Shown here piece by piece: positions 23,801 through 38,800 of a DNA stretch of 64,000 nucleotides. Under the pieces are notes generated by a model. The model worked only from the letters and a program-made list of their open reading frames with translations, had not been told where the DNA came from and did no database searches. Within the stretch, counting starts at the first letter, position 1, and every line of letters begins with the position of its first letter. The stretch is from Alitta virens (lineage: Eukaryota; Annelida; Polychaeta; Phyllodocida; Nereididae). A program made the position numbers and the translations under genes. The stretch covers positions 20,033,912 through 20,097,911 of the forward strand of contig OW028585.1 of assembly GCA_932294295.1 (NCBI GenBank), read 5' to 3'.

Positions 23801-26800
23801 GTGACACTTTTTGATTTCTGGAAAACAAAGGTCCTCAGCTATGCAGAAGGTTGATCGGTGGGGGCCTAGCTCAGTGGTAGCGCGCTGGGCTTCCAACCAC
23901 TGGGTCCCGGGTTTGATTCCAGGTTGAACCTAAGTTGGATGGCTGTTTCATCCTTCATCTCATTGCCATGGTCCCTACCTGTCCTAATTAGCCCATCAGG
24001 TGCAGAAATACGGGACGTAAAACCCTAATCCACCATCACCAGCCTCAGAAAGTTGATAGCAGTCTGAAGATGCCTAACATAACTTGTATCTATGTTACTG
24101 TTTCAGGGTCATCGCAGTGTGATGGCATCAGCTGTCCGTCGCAAAGTCATTGTGTTCCCACGTATGCTGGTTCCCATGTGTGTGTCTGCGATAGAAAAGG
24201 CTTTTATTTAAATGATTCTAAATGCATTGGTAAGTTCCGAGTATTTAATTACCTAAGATCGTGACACTTATCATCTATGTGAGCCTTTTAGATCTCAGAT
24301 TAAAGATGTTCAAATGTGAATTAAAATGGTCTGTGGCCATGCTGAGGCAGGTAGAAAGACCCCACTCTTCTGGTGAACATGTAACATGTTGTTCACTCTA
24401 GGCATCTCATCTTTACATCTGCCATTGGCAGTAATTTAAGTTCAGCGCAAGTGACAATTCAGTGCAGTACAGTTCGCAATATTTGTTGATAGCTGTTTTT
24501 CAATCAATGAAATAATTGTACAAATGTATTGCATTAACATGTAATTAAACGCATGTTTTATGGTAATTTATTGTTGTTTTTGCAGATATAAATGAGTGTG
24601 AAAGTGGTCGTTTTTGCGACCAGGTGTGTACAAATTCCCAGGGGTCGTATCTATGTTCTTGCATAGCAGGATACTCCTTAGCTTCTGACAAGAAAACTTG
24701 TTTAGGAAAAAACGGTGAGTGAAAAATCTACATTGCAGATATATGTAGTCTTTTGTTTTAGTTCAGTATTGATGAAGAAATCTCTAGAAATACAAATCGT
24801 GTTAAATTCTTTAAAAGAGAATATTGTTGTTAAGGGTGCACCGAAGGGTACAATAATTCGACTGTTTGTGACTATGATATCACGAATATTTTGAAAAGAA
24901 GAACTTTTTGTTCACAAGTTTTTAGAGATAGTGATATAATAATGAAATTATTTCTTTAACGTTTCGGTGACCAAAGCTTGTTTGATCTTTTTCCTTCCTA
25001 CTAATGAGTTACATTTTTATTCTACATTTTATGGTGATTGATCTGGTGAATCATCCTCATTGCCACAAAGTGTCACAATTTTCACTATTTTTCTATTTCT
25101 CCCTTTTTTTTCACCCAGTTCCTGATGACGAACCCGCATACATACTCTATACGACGTCCGGTACGTCAGATTATTCTGAGATTCGCCAGATTACAGAAAG
25201 TGGCAGTGACGTGCAAGTTATTAATAGCACAGTGCCCAAAATCAAAGCAATGGATTTTGACTATTCTAATAGGAGTTTTTGTTATGTGAGTATTTTTTGG
25301 GAAAATAATTGCTGTATCAAATTTTAAAAGACTTTGTTTTCTCAAATTTGTAACTGAAATTTTTGTAAAGTGTTTTTTATGAACATATTTGTATTTTCTA
25401 GCACATTTTGATTATTAAGTTATTATGACTGACAGTTGTTCTCCGTGTAATTTACTCTAGATGCATTTAAAACCAATTGAAAGACTTATTTATTTAAATA
25501 AGCCTACAATAACTGATTTTATTTTATGTTTCTACATTACGTGCATTTTATATATTTATATTTCTTAAACTTTCATCTCTTCGCTTCAGAGCATTTTAAA
25601 CTAATGAAATTGGGGCTTTATAAATTTTGTAAATTAAAATGAAAAGAAGTAAATTTAGTGAAATTCATCCCACAAGTTTGCTAGGTTGTGAGGTTACTGA
25701 CAAATTTTTTAATTTATTTTTGCAGGTAACAAACGACACTATGAACTGCAATAAGTTGAACACAACTGAAAAATGGCAGGTCCAGTTTTCATTTAATCTT
25801 GAACGTAAGTACAAGTGGGCTGTCTAAATGAATGGTATTTATGGTTCAGTCTAGTTCGTTAAAGACTGAACATATTTTCTGATATGCAATACAATTAACA
25901 AACATATTATATTTTTTCAGACGTAACTCACATGGCTTGGGACTGGCTCTCATCTAACTATTATTTTGCGGACGAATTTCACGAGCGTATTTTAGTTTGC
26001 AATGCAAATGGAGCTCATTGTGTGACTTTGCTGACGACGGGCTTGAAAAGTGTGAAGACCATTGTTGTAGACCCCTTGAATGGGTGGGTATTTATTTTTG
26101 GAATTTTCATGTATATAATAAGATTATTTGATGGGATGTTTTAATTGGGATGCAATGGCATTTAGCCAGATTCCAAAATTGAGTATTGTGTCAATTCGTG
26201 ACCCCCCTGGAAAGAGTTCTAACCTGATTTCTAAATTTGCTGCGGAGGTGTAAGAGATGTGGAGAGAGGATACTTCGAGCAGTTTGAGCAAACATTTTGT
26301 AATTTCTTACCCGAATTTTCTGGGGTTTGTAGGCTTGGGTTTTGGCGGGTGGGGGGGGGGGGGGATTCTCCCTCAAAACAAGTTTGCAGGACACCATTCA
26401 AACTGAGTTCAATAAGAAAAGAAAATATAAATAAGAAAAGAAAATATTAATATAGTTGCGATTGTGGGTTATTTCAGATTCCTGTTTTTCTCAACGCTAA
26501 GCGAGCCAAAAATCGAAAGGACGTCTTTGGATGGAAGTGGAAGAATTTCGCTCATTCATACAAACCAGGTGAAGTCAGAACTGTTTCAACAGTGTCAAAT
26601 AATATATTCCTGCTTGCAAGTTTCAAATTTATTCCACTAGCCCATGCTAAAAATATTGCTTGGAAGTGTTTATCATAATCTAAAATGCAAACTTGTTCTC
26701 TTTGCAGATTGTACGACCTCTAGCACTGACCCCAGACTTCGCCAACAAACATCTATACTGGGCCGATTCATATTTGGACAAAATTGAAAGAATTAATTAC

Positions 26801-29800
26801 GACGGAAGTGGAAGGATTATCAATGTTGTAAATTCTCTTCTGGTGAGTGAACTTAAATAAAATGAAATTTAATTTTATTCTAAGTTGATTTTCAATTGCT
26901 TTCCTGAGACAAGTGCAACCGGACATAATTATATAATCTGAAGAAAAAAAAAATTCCTCAACCATCTTATTATTTAATGAAGAAAATACTAAAAGATGAG
27001 TGAGAATATAAAAAATACAGGGAATTGTTACCCTCGGCGACAGTGACATTCGACAACGAGATTCACCACTTAAATGTAAAGTGCAATAAACACTTATTAG
27101 ATGGATGTTGGAGTGATAGAAGATTGTCAATGATGTAAACAATTAGTTTTGTAACAAATCATGAACTTGCAAGTTGTGTAATCATGTTTTAGTTCAGTAT
27201 TGATGAAGAAATCTCTAGAATTACGAAGTGTGTTTCTCGATGTCATGGCGAATCTCACTGTCGTCGAGTGTATAATTGCATGTTGTTTTTTTTTGGGCAA
27301 ACTTTTTTTACTTTTTCTCTTCTTTACTTAAAACTGAACAACTGTTTTACTTGTAGCGACTAGGTTTTATTAATTATAAATGAAAAACGAGACTTTAAAT
27401 AATTTTTATTTTACCAAGTGTGTACTACTGGGTTGGCAGATTTAAGTCAAACTATTTAAATAATTGATTTAAATCATAGTTAAATCAAGGCAAAAAAATT
27501 AACAATTTGGATTTGATTTTTTTAAAGATTCTTTTTAAAAAATTTAACAAGTTGATCAGTTGAAAACAAGATTTTTTACGACTCAAAAACACTTCTTTTT
27601 TTTTTTTTTTTTAACTGAAATTGAAAAATTGTTTTTTTTTTCATTTTTAAAGCACCGTTCAGTAAGTTCAAGAAGTAATGCTGGAAAAATAATCAAACTT
27701 GGCTCATGCTAGACAGTACTTGAGCCCTACTTGCATCATTCATAAACATCTGATTTAAAGTTAAAAAAATCTAATTTAAATTTAAAAAATCTTTTTATTT
27801 TTATTATTATTATTGTTTTAATCTTGATTTTTACCAACCCTGGTTAGTTGACTCTCATTTACAGACAGGAAGAGTTGTTACCTCATTCATTTATTATGAT
27901 GTGCCGCATCTTTATCTTTGTAGGTGGAGAAAATTGCTGCCCTTGACATGTTCCAGAACCACATCTACATGTCTAGTTTTCAAAACAACTCCTTACTAAA
28001 ATTGTCAAAATATTACGGTGACGAACCACCAACCACAATTCAGCAAAACCCGTTGGGGCCTCACCTGTTGAGGGTCGTTCATCGCCAACGGCAACCGCTG
28101 CGTAAGTAACGATATTTAATGGTGCGCTTTACAAAATTTGCATTGACGTCACAATTTTTAAGACAAATACAGAGGTAGAAATAAGGTTTGGCACACCAGA
28201 TACATTTTGTATTATCCTAATGTACTAGATTTGTTATTATATAATATTGACACAAATGTTATAACTATGCTGAGACGATCAAGAGCAGTCTAATTGGTGA
28301 AGTTTTCATTGATATGACCTTATCAAGTGCGCTGGCCGTCCACACTTTAATAGGTAGATGAGTGGAAACTAGTAACTTAATTTTCGCTCCTAAACATTGC
28401 CCATTTAATGGATGTGCACTGTTGGACCTTCAATACGAATACTTTATTATAGCGTTAAATGACGCAATTAAATGATTATTGCCATCAATTTAAATTTCAG
28501 CGGGATCAAGTTCAACCCCTTGCCAAACTACAAAGTGTGACCACATCTGTCTGACTATGTACAACGAAGATGGAAAACCTTACGCTGAATGTATTTGCAA
28601 GGCAGGAATGAAAGTGGACCCTGACCACGCTACAAAATGTATAAGTGAGTGGACTCTTTAATTAGTTTTGTTATCATTATGACAATCATCGATGTCATAA
28701 TAAACAAGTGTTGTCTAATCTTTAACTGTATTTAAGAGTGAAGAGCGTGATCTCAAGTATTTAGTGAGATTGTTGTATGACGTAAGAATAAAATTAGTCC
28801 TGGAATGCAGTTAATGTCGCCGTATTTTGATGACGTCATGAAGAACGGTTTAGGCACAGTTGCTGATAACTTCCCTCTGTTGATGTTGAGTGGCCCATTG
28901 TAATTTTCACTCCGAAAACTGATATCGTACCATATTATCGTGCTGGAAGATGTCGATAACTTAGCTTTATCAAGATCATTTAGGTTTCTTCTATTCAGTG
29001 TGATTGTGTTATTTAGTTTTTGATGAATATAGAATTGATTAGACAAGTTAAGACTTTATTTTAAACTTGGTGTCGAAGATTAACTACAGAAACTCACTTC
29101 TGTTTTTTGTAATTATTTCCAGGTGCCCGTACAAATCGCTTCCTCATCTACAGTAATGCGAAACTGGGAGAAATGAAAGGAATCGGTTTGGACGAAGTGA
29201 AACCAATTGAAGTAATGGCTCCGATAACAGGACTTGAACGGCCGATTGCAATCGATTACCATGCCAAAGAGGAGTTTATTTATTATTCGGACACGTCTCA
29301 GATGAGAATTGGTCGAATCAAAGTGGATGGGACGCAGAGAAATGATGACTTTATCACGTCAGGTAGAGTTTGATTCTTGGCTTAAAGATTTTCGGAATAA
29401 CTGAAGTTTATGTCTCCGTCTCAATGCTACTGGGTCTGAAGCTTAGTCAGCTTATATGACCATCTGCTAGAGGCAGACGAAATGATGAGATGATAAGGCT
29501 TGGAATCCACACCATGTTATATATTTACCCCATGGGTGGGGTATTTTACTTGGCTCAGCATAGACACCGAGTACAAGACACCTACAATTTAACGTCTCAT
29601 GCGATTGACGTCCAGCTGCTGAGATGTAGCTCACGAAGAGTGCCTGGACGGCGTGATTAATTTGCATGAGATGTTAAATATACAGTGTTTAGTACTCGAT
29701 ATTTGTGCTTGCCATCCATGACCATGGGGTTAATATGTGTAACATGGTGTGCATGACTGAGACATAAATTTATTCCACACTATGGATACAACCACAAAAA

Positions 29801-32800
29801 GCATCCTGGCGCAGTCTAAGTTTTGATGATACAAGAGTTTGAAGGAGACTTCTCCAAGGAAATTGTAGTTGCGCTATCGAGGCACCACCTTGACAACAGG
29901 GATATATATTACCTATAACATTAATGGCAAGCGCACAGACACAACCAATATCTAACATCAATCCGTATCTTGAATCGGTCACATATTAAATATGCCTCAT
30001 TTGTAAGAGATTGTGAACACTTAGTCAAGACTCAATCGTCATTCTTGAACTTGGGATTTGTTTATTACTTGCATGTACGTCATACTGTCTTATGCATAAA
30101 TTGATCTCTTTTTGCTCTGTAGGAGTATCCAACTGTGAAGGAATTGCAATTGACTGGATCGGCGACAACATATTCTGGACGGATGAGAGAATGAAGTCCA
30201 TATCAGTCGCCAAACTTTCCGACCCCCAGAAGAGGAAGACGTTGATTCGAGATGACTTGTCTCATCCAAGAGCCATTGTGGTGGATCCCAGGGTGGGAAA
30301 AGGGTAAGAATATTTAATTTAATATATAATTTAGGTGCCAGAGGAGAAACAGGAAAAAAGCCGGGAATGTTATTCTTTGTGGCAAAATTACATTATTTAA
30401 TGCCAGACTCTTACAGTGCTCGACGGCAAAATTGTGGCCGACGTTGGAGTTGTGGACGCCAATAGTGACGTCCAGGGACGGATCCAGAACATTCTGACCG
30501 AGAGAAGTTTCAGCATACAGTGATATCTATCACCCTGTTCATTCACAATGTTTGGATCTGGCACTAAAAAAACTATTTAAGGCAAATGGAAATGGAGTAT
30601 CCACTAAGAAATGAATTGCGGACGTTTTCAGCCTAATTTTGACGCAAAGTTTTCCAACATCCATCCAGTAGATCAAAAATTACAATTATATCATATTAAC
30701 TGGCTTAGTAAAATCAGTTTTTGGTCTCAAAAATGTCTGAGAAAAAGTAGGTAATTCTTGTAGCAGGAAAATTTTGGCACCCTGTTGGACCATATTGATC
30801 ATTAAGGTTTCACTTATTATTATAAACAAACAATATGTACCTATAGGTGACTTAGCCTTGAAGTCACTTCACATTTACAACAACAACCTTATCATCTGAG
30901 ATTTGAAAAAAGCTTATAGAATGTTTTTTTTTGTTTAGGAAAATGTTCTGGACAGACTGGGTTCAGAAACCATCCAACGTGAAAGCTAAAATCGAGATGG
31001 CGAACATGGACGGCACAAAACGAGAAGTCTTGGTTAATTCAACGATCAGGTGGCCGAATGGATTAACCTTCGATTACCAAGAAAATACGCTTTATTGGTG
31101 CGATGCGTTTACTGATCGGATAGAAGGGTACGATTTGGACAGCAAGTTAAGAATCGTAAGTAATTATTGTTTTGAAAAGTATCTAAAGAAAATATCTCTT
31201 TTGACTTGTATTAATGTAGTATTTTCTAGATTATAAGCCAGGGCTTGTATTATTTTAAAAAGGGCCTCTTGTACGGCGTCTAAATGAAACTGTCGTCATG
31301 TTGTGGGGGATTCCATGACCTACATTTGACCTCAGGTGCCCCTAGTGGGTTTCCTTGTGTGCCTGATTTTGCAAGGGGTACTGAAGGGTTGTTAGAATCG
31401 ATTCTCGAACGTTCATGAAGATAAATTGTAGAAAGAGATTTACTGCTGTATGGCAAAAAGAATTCATTCATTAATAGTTAGAGAATAAATGACTGTCAAC
31501 AAACATGTTCTGTCAGAGTCTCAGAGAATACATTGATCATGTCTTTATTAGTTGTTAAGAATTAATTTCCCTGTCTTGCTTGAAGCAGTGGCCAAGTCTT
31601 GACAACTCACACCCGATACCAGTCTCCTTTTTAGGAGATCCAAAGAGTAGAAATACTAAGAGGTGAAACTCCCTCATTTCCCATAAGCCATGTCAGGGTT
31701 AGTTTTGATAATAGGATACCTGTGCTCTATTACGTCATAATCATTGGCAATCAGAAGTGTCATCATCAAGATTGTTTTTTAGTGTGACGTCTTATTTCTG
31801 CGAGCTTGGAAAAGATGTGAAACCACAAATAAGTATTTATAGAATATGTGTTTCCCATGGAAAGTTTGAGGCTATTTGAGTGTATGTAAATACAATACAG
31901 ATAAATCTTCTAGATTTCTAGCATGAAAGCAGGTCACTCTGCGGGCTTGTCATACTGTGAAAACAAACCTTGATTAGGCTGACATTAGTTTAATTGCACT
32001 GTGCCTTCTGGGTATTATTACTCTGTGCAGAGATCTTTCAGAATTGTTACATCTATTTTCCAGCGCATTGCTACAGGAGAGATAGTCAAGCACCCCTATG
32101 GTATTGTACACGTCCGAATCAAGGACGCTCTCTATTTCTACTGGACGGAATTTACTGACGGTTTCATCAAAAGATTCAAGAACGGCACGAATGAAGTTGT
32201 AACTGTACGCAACGAAAGTATTCCATTGTTTGAAATACGTCTCTATGACAACAGCGGAACGCGCTATCAAATCGGTTAGTAACCGTGGTGATTTTTTATG
32301 ATTGATATATTGACTGTTTATTAGTTTCTAGAAAAAATGTCTAGTTTTTTTTTTCGGATAATGCAGCTTTTTGTATTGTCCTTAATTGTTAGATGATTTC
32401 CTGCTGACAAATCACAGTCGTAAATTGAACAGACAACCTGTATGGTGATGAAATGCATAAGTATCATTACATTAGTACATTATACTTATTTGTATAAATA
32501 TTTTCACTATATATATTATATATGTGCGAAATAAATGTTTGTTACTTATTACTCCCAATTGATTTGATTACAATTTACATTTATATGTTCAATTCAATTT
32601 ATTGATTCATTCATTCAGCATCACATGTTAAAATAGTATGAATTTAATGTTGAGATTGCGCTGCTTTTCATGCTAAATTGTCTATGTACACTAATCTAAT
32701 TCAGTCGAATATAAGTAGCCGTAAAGGCTAAGTTATGACATTGCTTTCTGATTTGTAAATCTTGGTTCTATTATGAGATTAAAAATGAGTTGCGATGCCT

Positions 32801-35800
32801 CTCCAGTTCTTACTCTTTTTAAATGTGAAAAACTCACTTATGGTGATTTCACAAATTGCTGATCATGTTTCTTAATTGTTTCTACCATTTCTCTTTCTGT
32901 GTATCACAGGCCAAAATCCGTGCTCCAGTAGTGAACACAACTGCAGTCATATCTGTCTGATGAACAACGTGTCCTTCACATGTGCGTGTCCTGACGGTCA
33001 GTTCTTGGAACAGGATGGAAAAGCGTGTCGCAGTAAGTGCAATTTTTATTTCGTAATCATACACACGAGAAACTTGACTGGATGGTGTGGTGGTTAGTAA
33101 TCGGGTTCAATTCCCGCCCAGACACTCTTTCTTGATGATTGGGAGGTTGGGTAAAAATATCCATGCTAGTTCAGTGTTGCCAACTCGCACGAATGTTCTA
33201 CAAGTCCGGAGAAATTTCAACACAGAATTGATTAAATCAGAAGTAAAAATTTTACTCAAAATTGCTAATCTCATGAAATTTTCCTTGTTGGCAACGCTGC
33301 TAGATAAAGACCCTCACTCTTGAAGTAAGTAAACCGTTTTACTGATTATTAACTCTTCCCTTTATTTTACTCGTAGGTGACGGCACGATCAGCAATCCGG
33401 ATGGGTGCGATCACGGAGAATTCCGTTGTCAAAATGGCCGCTGCATTAACACCAGGTGGCTCTGTGATGGGGACAACGATTGCGGCGATGGATCTGATGA
33501 AGATAAGTCAGCCCCCGAAAGCACCAATGAAGAGCCTGGACCCTGCTGTGAGTGATGCTCGCTACATATTTTAAAACATTAAAGATTCGTAAAGCTGCGT
33601 TTCTGATTTTTGATTCGTTGACATTGAAATTCGCCAGTCGCCATGACATAGAAATTCGCCATTTGAAATAAACTGCAATGAACTCACATTAGATGGTTGT
33701 CGGAGTATTAGAATACTGTCAATGACATAAATAATTGGTTTTGTAACAAATCATGAATTTGCAAAGAGTATTATCCTGTTTTAGGGGTGGCGAATTTCGA
33801 TGTCGTGGTAAATTTCAATGTCGCCGAGTGTACTTGGGGTGGTCTTCAAGGGTTATAACTGCCTGTGAATAATTACCGCTAAATGCTGTTAAGACCCAAT
33901 AGTAATGTAATTAGAACTATTTAATATGATTGATTTTCGGTAATTAAAGTTATGAAGAGATTCAAGAGAATGACGGATGCTTTAGTGCGAACTGATGATC
34001 GTTATGTTACGTAACATAAGGTAGCAATAATGCATAACATGATAATGTCACGTAACAAAACATAACTTAAACGAACCTGTCTTTAATGATATTTATTTGT
34101 GGGTTGTCCTGGTGTATATATTAATGGTATGTGACATTTTATTTTCTCATAGATGACCGTAAGTGTCCGGATGAGCAGAGTATGTACATGTGCAGCAATA
34201 ATCGATGCATCTACAAAAGATGGATGTGTGACGGGGAAGATGACTGCAGAAACGGAGAGGATGAGGACGTTCAGAATTGTCAAGGTATTTTAATTTATTC
34301 ATTCGTTCAGCTGACACTGTAAAGTGTTTATGCCGTGATTTAAATCAGTTGCATATTATACATGTCAGGTGTAAAGGAAAGTAAGAGTAAATCATGAACA
34401 GTTGAAAAGAAGTAGAAGAAAAAAACGAACAAAAATTTACAAAATTGAAAGCAGAGAAAAAGTAAAATGACAAACGAAAATTATAAATATATAATGACAA
34501 ATTAGGTGAACCAATAAAATTAGAAAAAGACAAGCAGTAATAGAGCGAGAGAACATTATATAAATGAACACAAGGAAAGGTTACACAAATTTAAAAAAAA
34601 AGAAAAATAAATTAGAAAGAAACAATTAAATTTTATATACAAACACTATGTACATAATAAACACTAATTCACACGCATGATAAAATTTTACTATAATGAG
34701 GCATAAAGAGACTGGCGGAGTTTCATGATATTCACACATTAGAGTGTCTATCATATTAGTGGTTACACAGTGAGTTGGGCAAGCACAGAAATTAACTAAA
34801 TAAAGTGCTCATGTGACGTACGTCATTGCTTTGTTTTGTTAAACTCCAAAAGCTCTTCAATTTGCTCAACTAAGCATAGTTTGACCAACAGAGGGATTAT
34901 CCTAAAATGTTGATTACAATGTTTTATACACAGTCAATGTTAGCTGGTGCTATTCAATAGTCTTTTATTGCTTAAACCTACTAACAATAACAATCAATGT
35001 GACGTGGCAGAAGCACTTTAAAAGACTGGAAAATTATATATTTTTTGCCAATGTACCCACTTTTCTGCTAGGCACTATAATACTATTGTAGGATGTGTTC
35101 GATGCTAGTGGCAAGTTCATTCAGATGACCAGACTTGTGTAATCCCAATGTTTTGTTGTATTTCCAGCGGCCGAGTGCAGCGGTAGGGCCAACATGACGC
35201 GATGCCCCAATCCTCCGAGGTGCATTCCGCAATCCTGGTTTTGTGACTACGACGATGATTGTGGGGATGGATTTGACGAACAGAATTGCAGTGAGTTAAT
35301 GTGAATTGAGGATGATTGCAAGACTTAGTAAATGACATTACGTCTGCCTCTGGCAGCTGGTCGTATAAGCTGACTAATCTTCAGACTCAATAGCATTGAG
35401 ACGTCACGACCTTGAGATGGGGGAAGGGGGGAACCCTTGCATTTTTAATAGTAGCAAGGTCGAAACATTTTCAGAAAGCATTGAAAAGTACTAAGTAATC
35501 ATGAATATGTTTTATCAGTTTTCGAAATAAGGATTTTAATGGATATTCTGCCAGACACATTTATAATCTGACTTGTATGTTTGCTGGAAAATCTTTACCT
35601 GTTCTTGTTGTACTTGCCATATTTTGGTGGCTTGAATAACGGAAAACGCCTGTTTTTGAACTCTTTACATGAGGAACCATTCTTGTTAATTTGATGGTTT
35701 TTTTGTTGTTGTTTTTTTAACTCCAGATTATACGTCTTGTCGAGAGGACCAGTTCAGCTGCGCCAACAGTCGGTGCATATCGTACGAGTACGTTTGTGAT

Positions 35801-38800
35801 GGTGACAATGATTGCCGGGATAATTCTGACGAGGTAAAAACTTTGGTTTGGTTTTGAGAAAATATTTTGTAAGTTTGGTATCGAAACATTGCTGTAGTTG
35901 CCAACTCATATTTGTAACAGATTTTTGTCTAGTCGGTATAAATTGTCTCCTGTGTTGATATCCAAAGCATTGAGATGTGATCAGCCATTATTTCAGAGGC
36001 CACCTATTTATGAGATAATTGATTCCGGTCTAAAATAGAGAACAGCTCAAGTCACTAGGGTCACTCTAGGCTTCCTCTTAATTAATTCCAGCCTTAGCCA
36101 CTGTGGCTAAAGCAGTCGTAATTTTTTTAGCCACAACAGAGACAGTTTAGCCACCATTACTTGAAGCAGCTTTCATAAGTTTCTATGCAGGAACGAGGTA
36201 AATTTGCAGTATGGAATAGGGTGTGACTTGGATGTTAGCTGGGCGCTGATTGGCCAGGAGAATACAATGATGACACCATTCTTAGGACCAATCAGATTGC
36301 CATGCTCATAGCAGCGTCAGTTTCTCTTGTGTTCACTTGAGAGGCATTTTCGCCAGTAAATTTGACCGATTTTCGCCACACAAGCATTTAATTTAGCCAT
36401 AGTTACATAAATTTCTAAACAAAACAAAAATACCCCTTCTTCTAACGTGGAAAATGTGCTAACTTAAAGTTTTTGTTATAGACAGTCAATGTCAGTCATC
36501 CTGCGTACCCAGTAATGAAAACAATGCATCGTTGATACACTCTCAGTACATGCAATGCCTTTCAAAATGCATTTTCTTTCACAGATCAAGTGCGGCCCTA
36601 TTCACGGTTGTAACATGACTCATGAACTTTGCAACGGAACGACGCAATGCGTAGACAAGAAGTTCTGGTGCGATGGTATTCGTCAGTGTGGTAATGGAGC
36701 TGATGAATGGAACTGTGGTAAGAAAAACATTGCGTTTATAGTTTTAATGAAAATTATTGTTACTGTGGTGTCATATCTCTCTTTGGTAACAGACAAAAAT
36801 TGCTTGAAAAAATATTCAATAGTATATCACGTAATTCCTAATTTCTGAATTCTCGTGCAGAGATATGGTAAGCATCAACAGTATTTTATGCTTTACTTTC
36901 TAAATGACAGCAGTGTTATGATAAATTTCATGCAATCACCATTATTGATAACAGTGGTTTTGCCACAGCTGTTGATCATTTCCTCCATAAATTTTCTAAC
37001 GAAAATTATAACTGATTCTGGAATCATTTAAAAAAAATTACATTCTTTTGTATTTTTCTGTTGCAGAAGACTACAAGCAATGCAAGCAGGACAATATGTA
37101 CAAGTGTGACAACGGCCATTGTGTCTTCATCAGAATGCAGTGTGATGGCCAAGACGATTGTGGGGATAATAGTGATGAAGCCCATTGTGAGTGTTTTATA
37201 GATCTTAGTAAAGATTTTGACTGTTGCTTGGTGATTTGATGATGGCGTTTGTGTCGATGGTTTCTCTAAAGATAATCAACTTGATGTGAACAAGAATATG
37301 AAAATTGTTGCGACACAGTGATGAAAGTCAATCCATGATCTTTGCTTTATTTTTACGTTTATTTTTACGTTATTTTTGACTGTCATAAATAATTAGGTAT
37401 TTTGTACTTCTTGATAAAGTCCTTTGGCTTTAATTAAACATCTTATGTGTCACTGAAATATCAAAGTAATTAATGCAGAAAATTGCACTCCCTAGTCTCT
37501 GAAACTCTGATGCTCTGGTCACAACTGGCCTGAGCAGATAGGATCTGTGTTAACTTGTTGGCGATTTCAACGCGCATGATGCATTTCTTGTATTTCTCAG
37601 GTTTTGGCAATGTCACATGCGGACCGAAAGACTTCAAGTGTGAGGTGGACAATCATTGTATTCCTAACCACTGGCTGTGTGACAAGGACAATGACTGTAC
37701 GGATGGGGCTGATGAGATGCTTACAATTTGCAGTGAGTCTAAAACTTTGTCTATATCATACAATGTTATTTGTTTGTATCATCTCGTGTGAATGATGGAG
37801 TCTTACGTAGTGCAAATTATTGATTATCCTATCCCATTTACTGATGTGGTATTGTGACGGTCAAGCTCTGCTTAGGTGAGGATATATCTGAAATGAATTC
37901 ATTGTTTCTCTAAGAAATTTAGACATGGTCCAAAGAAAATGGAAGTAAAATTCTATTCTATATATTCGTGGCCTTGCTTTCCTTGATTCTATTCTGTTCT
38001 ATTCTGTTCCATTCTGTTCTATTCTGTCGTATTCTATTCTATTCTATTCTCAAAGGCTGTTACTGTGCTCTACTATGGTTCTTCAAGGTGACCTCATTTT
38101 ACTCTTACTTCATAATTCACTTACCTCGAAATGTAATTTGTGTAATCTTTTAATATTAATATTTCAGACGTGACTAAAGTGGAATGTACCTACCCTGACC
38201 AGCTCTGTAAGGACAATGTGACTTGTATTAAACACGATCAGTTGTGCGATGGCGTCAAACACTGCCCGGACAATTCGGATGAGGAAACTCCTGACAATTT
38301 CTTTTGTGGTGAGTTGGCAAGAATTTGCAATGCGTCGTCAGTTATTGTGAGCCACAGTTTACTGTGATCACTGGCTGCCTCCGCGTGTTAACATCACAAT
38401 GTTGATTAGCCACTTGTCTTTTGTTATCATGATGATTTACTCAAAACCAACAGGTGGCAGCACCATGCAGACTTACTTGACAGTGGCGACACACTAAAAA
38501 TCACAGTAAACTGTGGACTGTCATAAACTGATGATGCTTCGAAGGTGTAACATAGTTACATCAGTGGCGTAGTATATCACTGATTTAGGTACATGAATCA
38601 TGTAGAATATTATGTGCTAAATGAAGTGTAATTGCTAACTACTTAATCATTAAACGAAATCATACATTGCAAATTATTCAAACTTTTTTTTTTTCAAGTT
38701 CCAAGATGCCAATGTGGCAAAGAGGCCACAATAATTAGTACAGTACCAATGAACAATTGACGAATTTTTGAATATGTGTACTTATTAATTTCCTTGTTCT

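Noticed and set aside
33377..38308. Assignment to LRP2/megalin instead of LRP1
   Set aside because: Cluster sizes of 8 and 10 LDLa and several propeller passages agree with LRP1; megalin's clusters are arranged differently.
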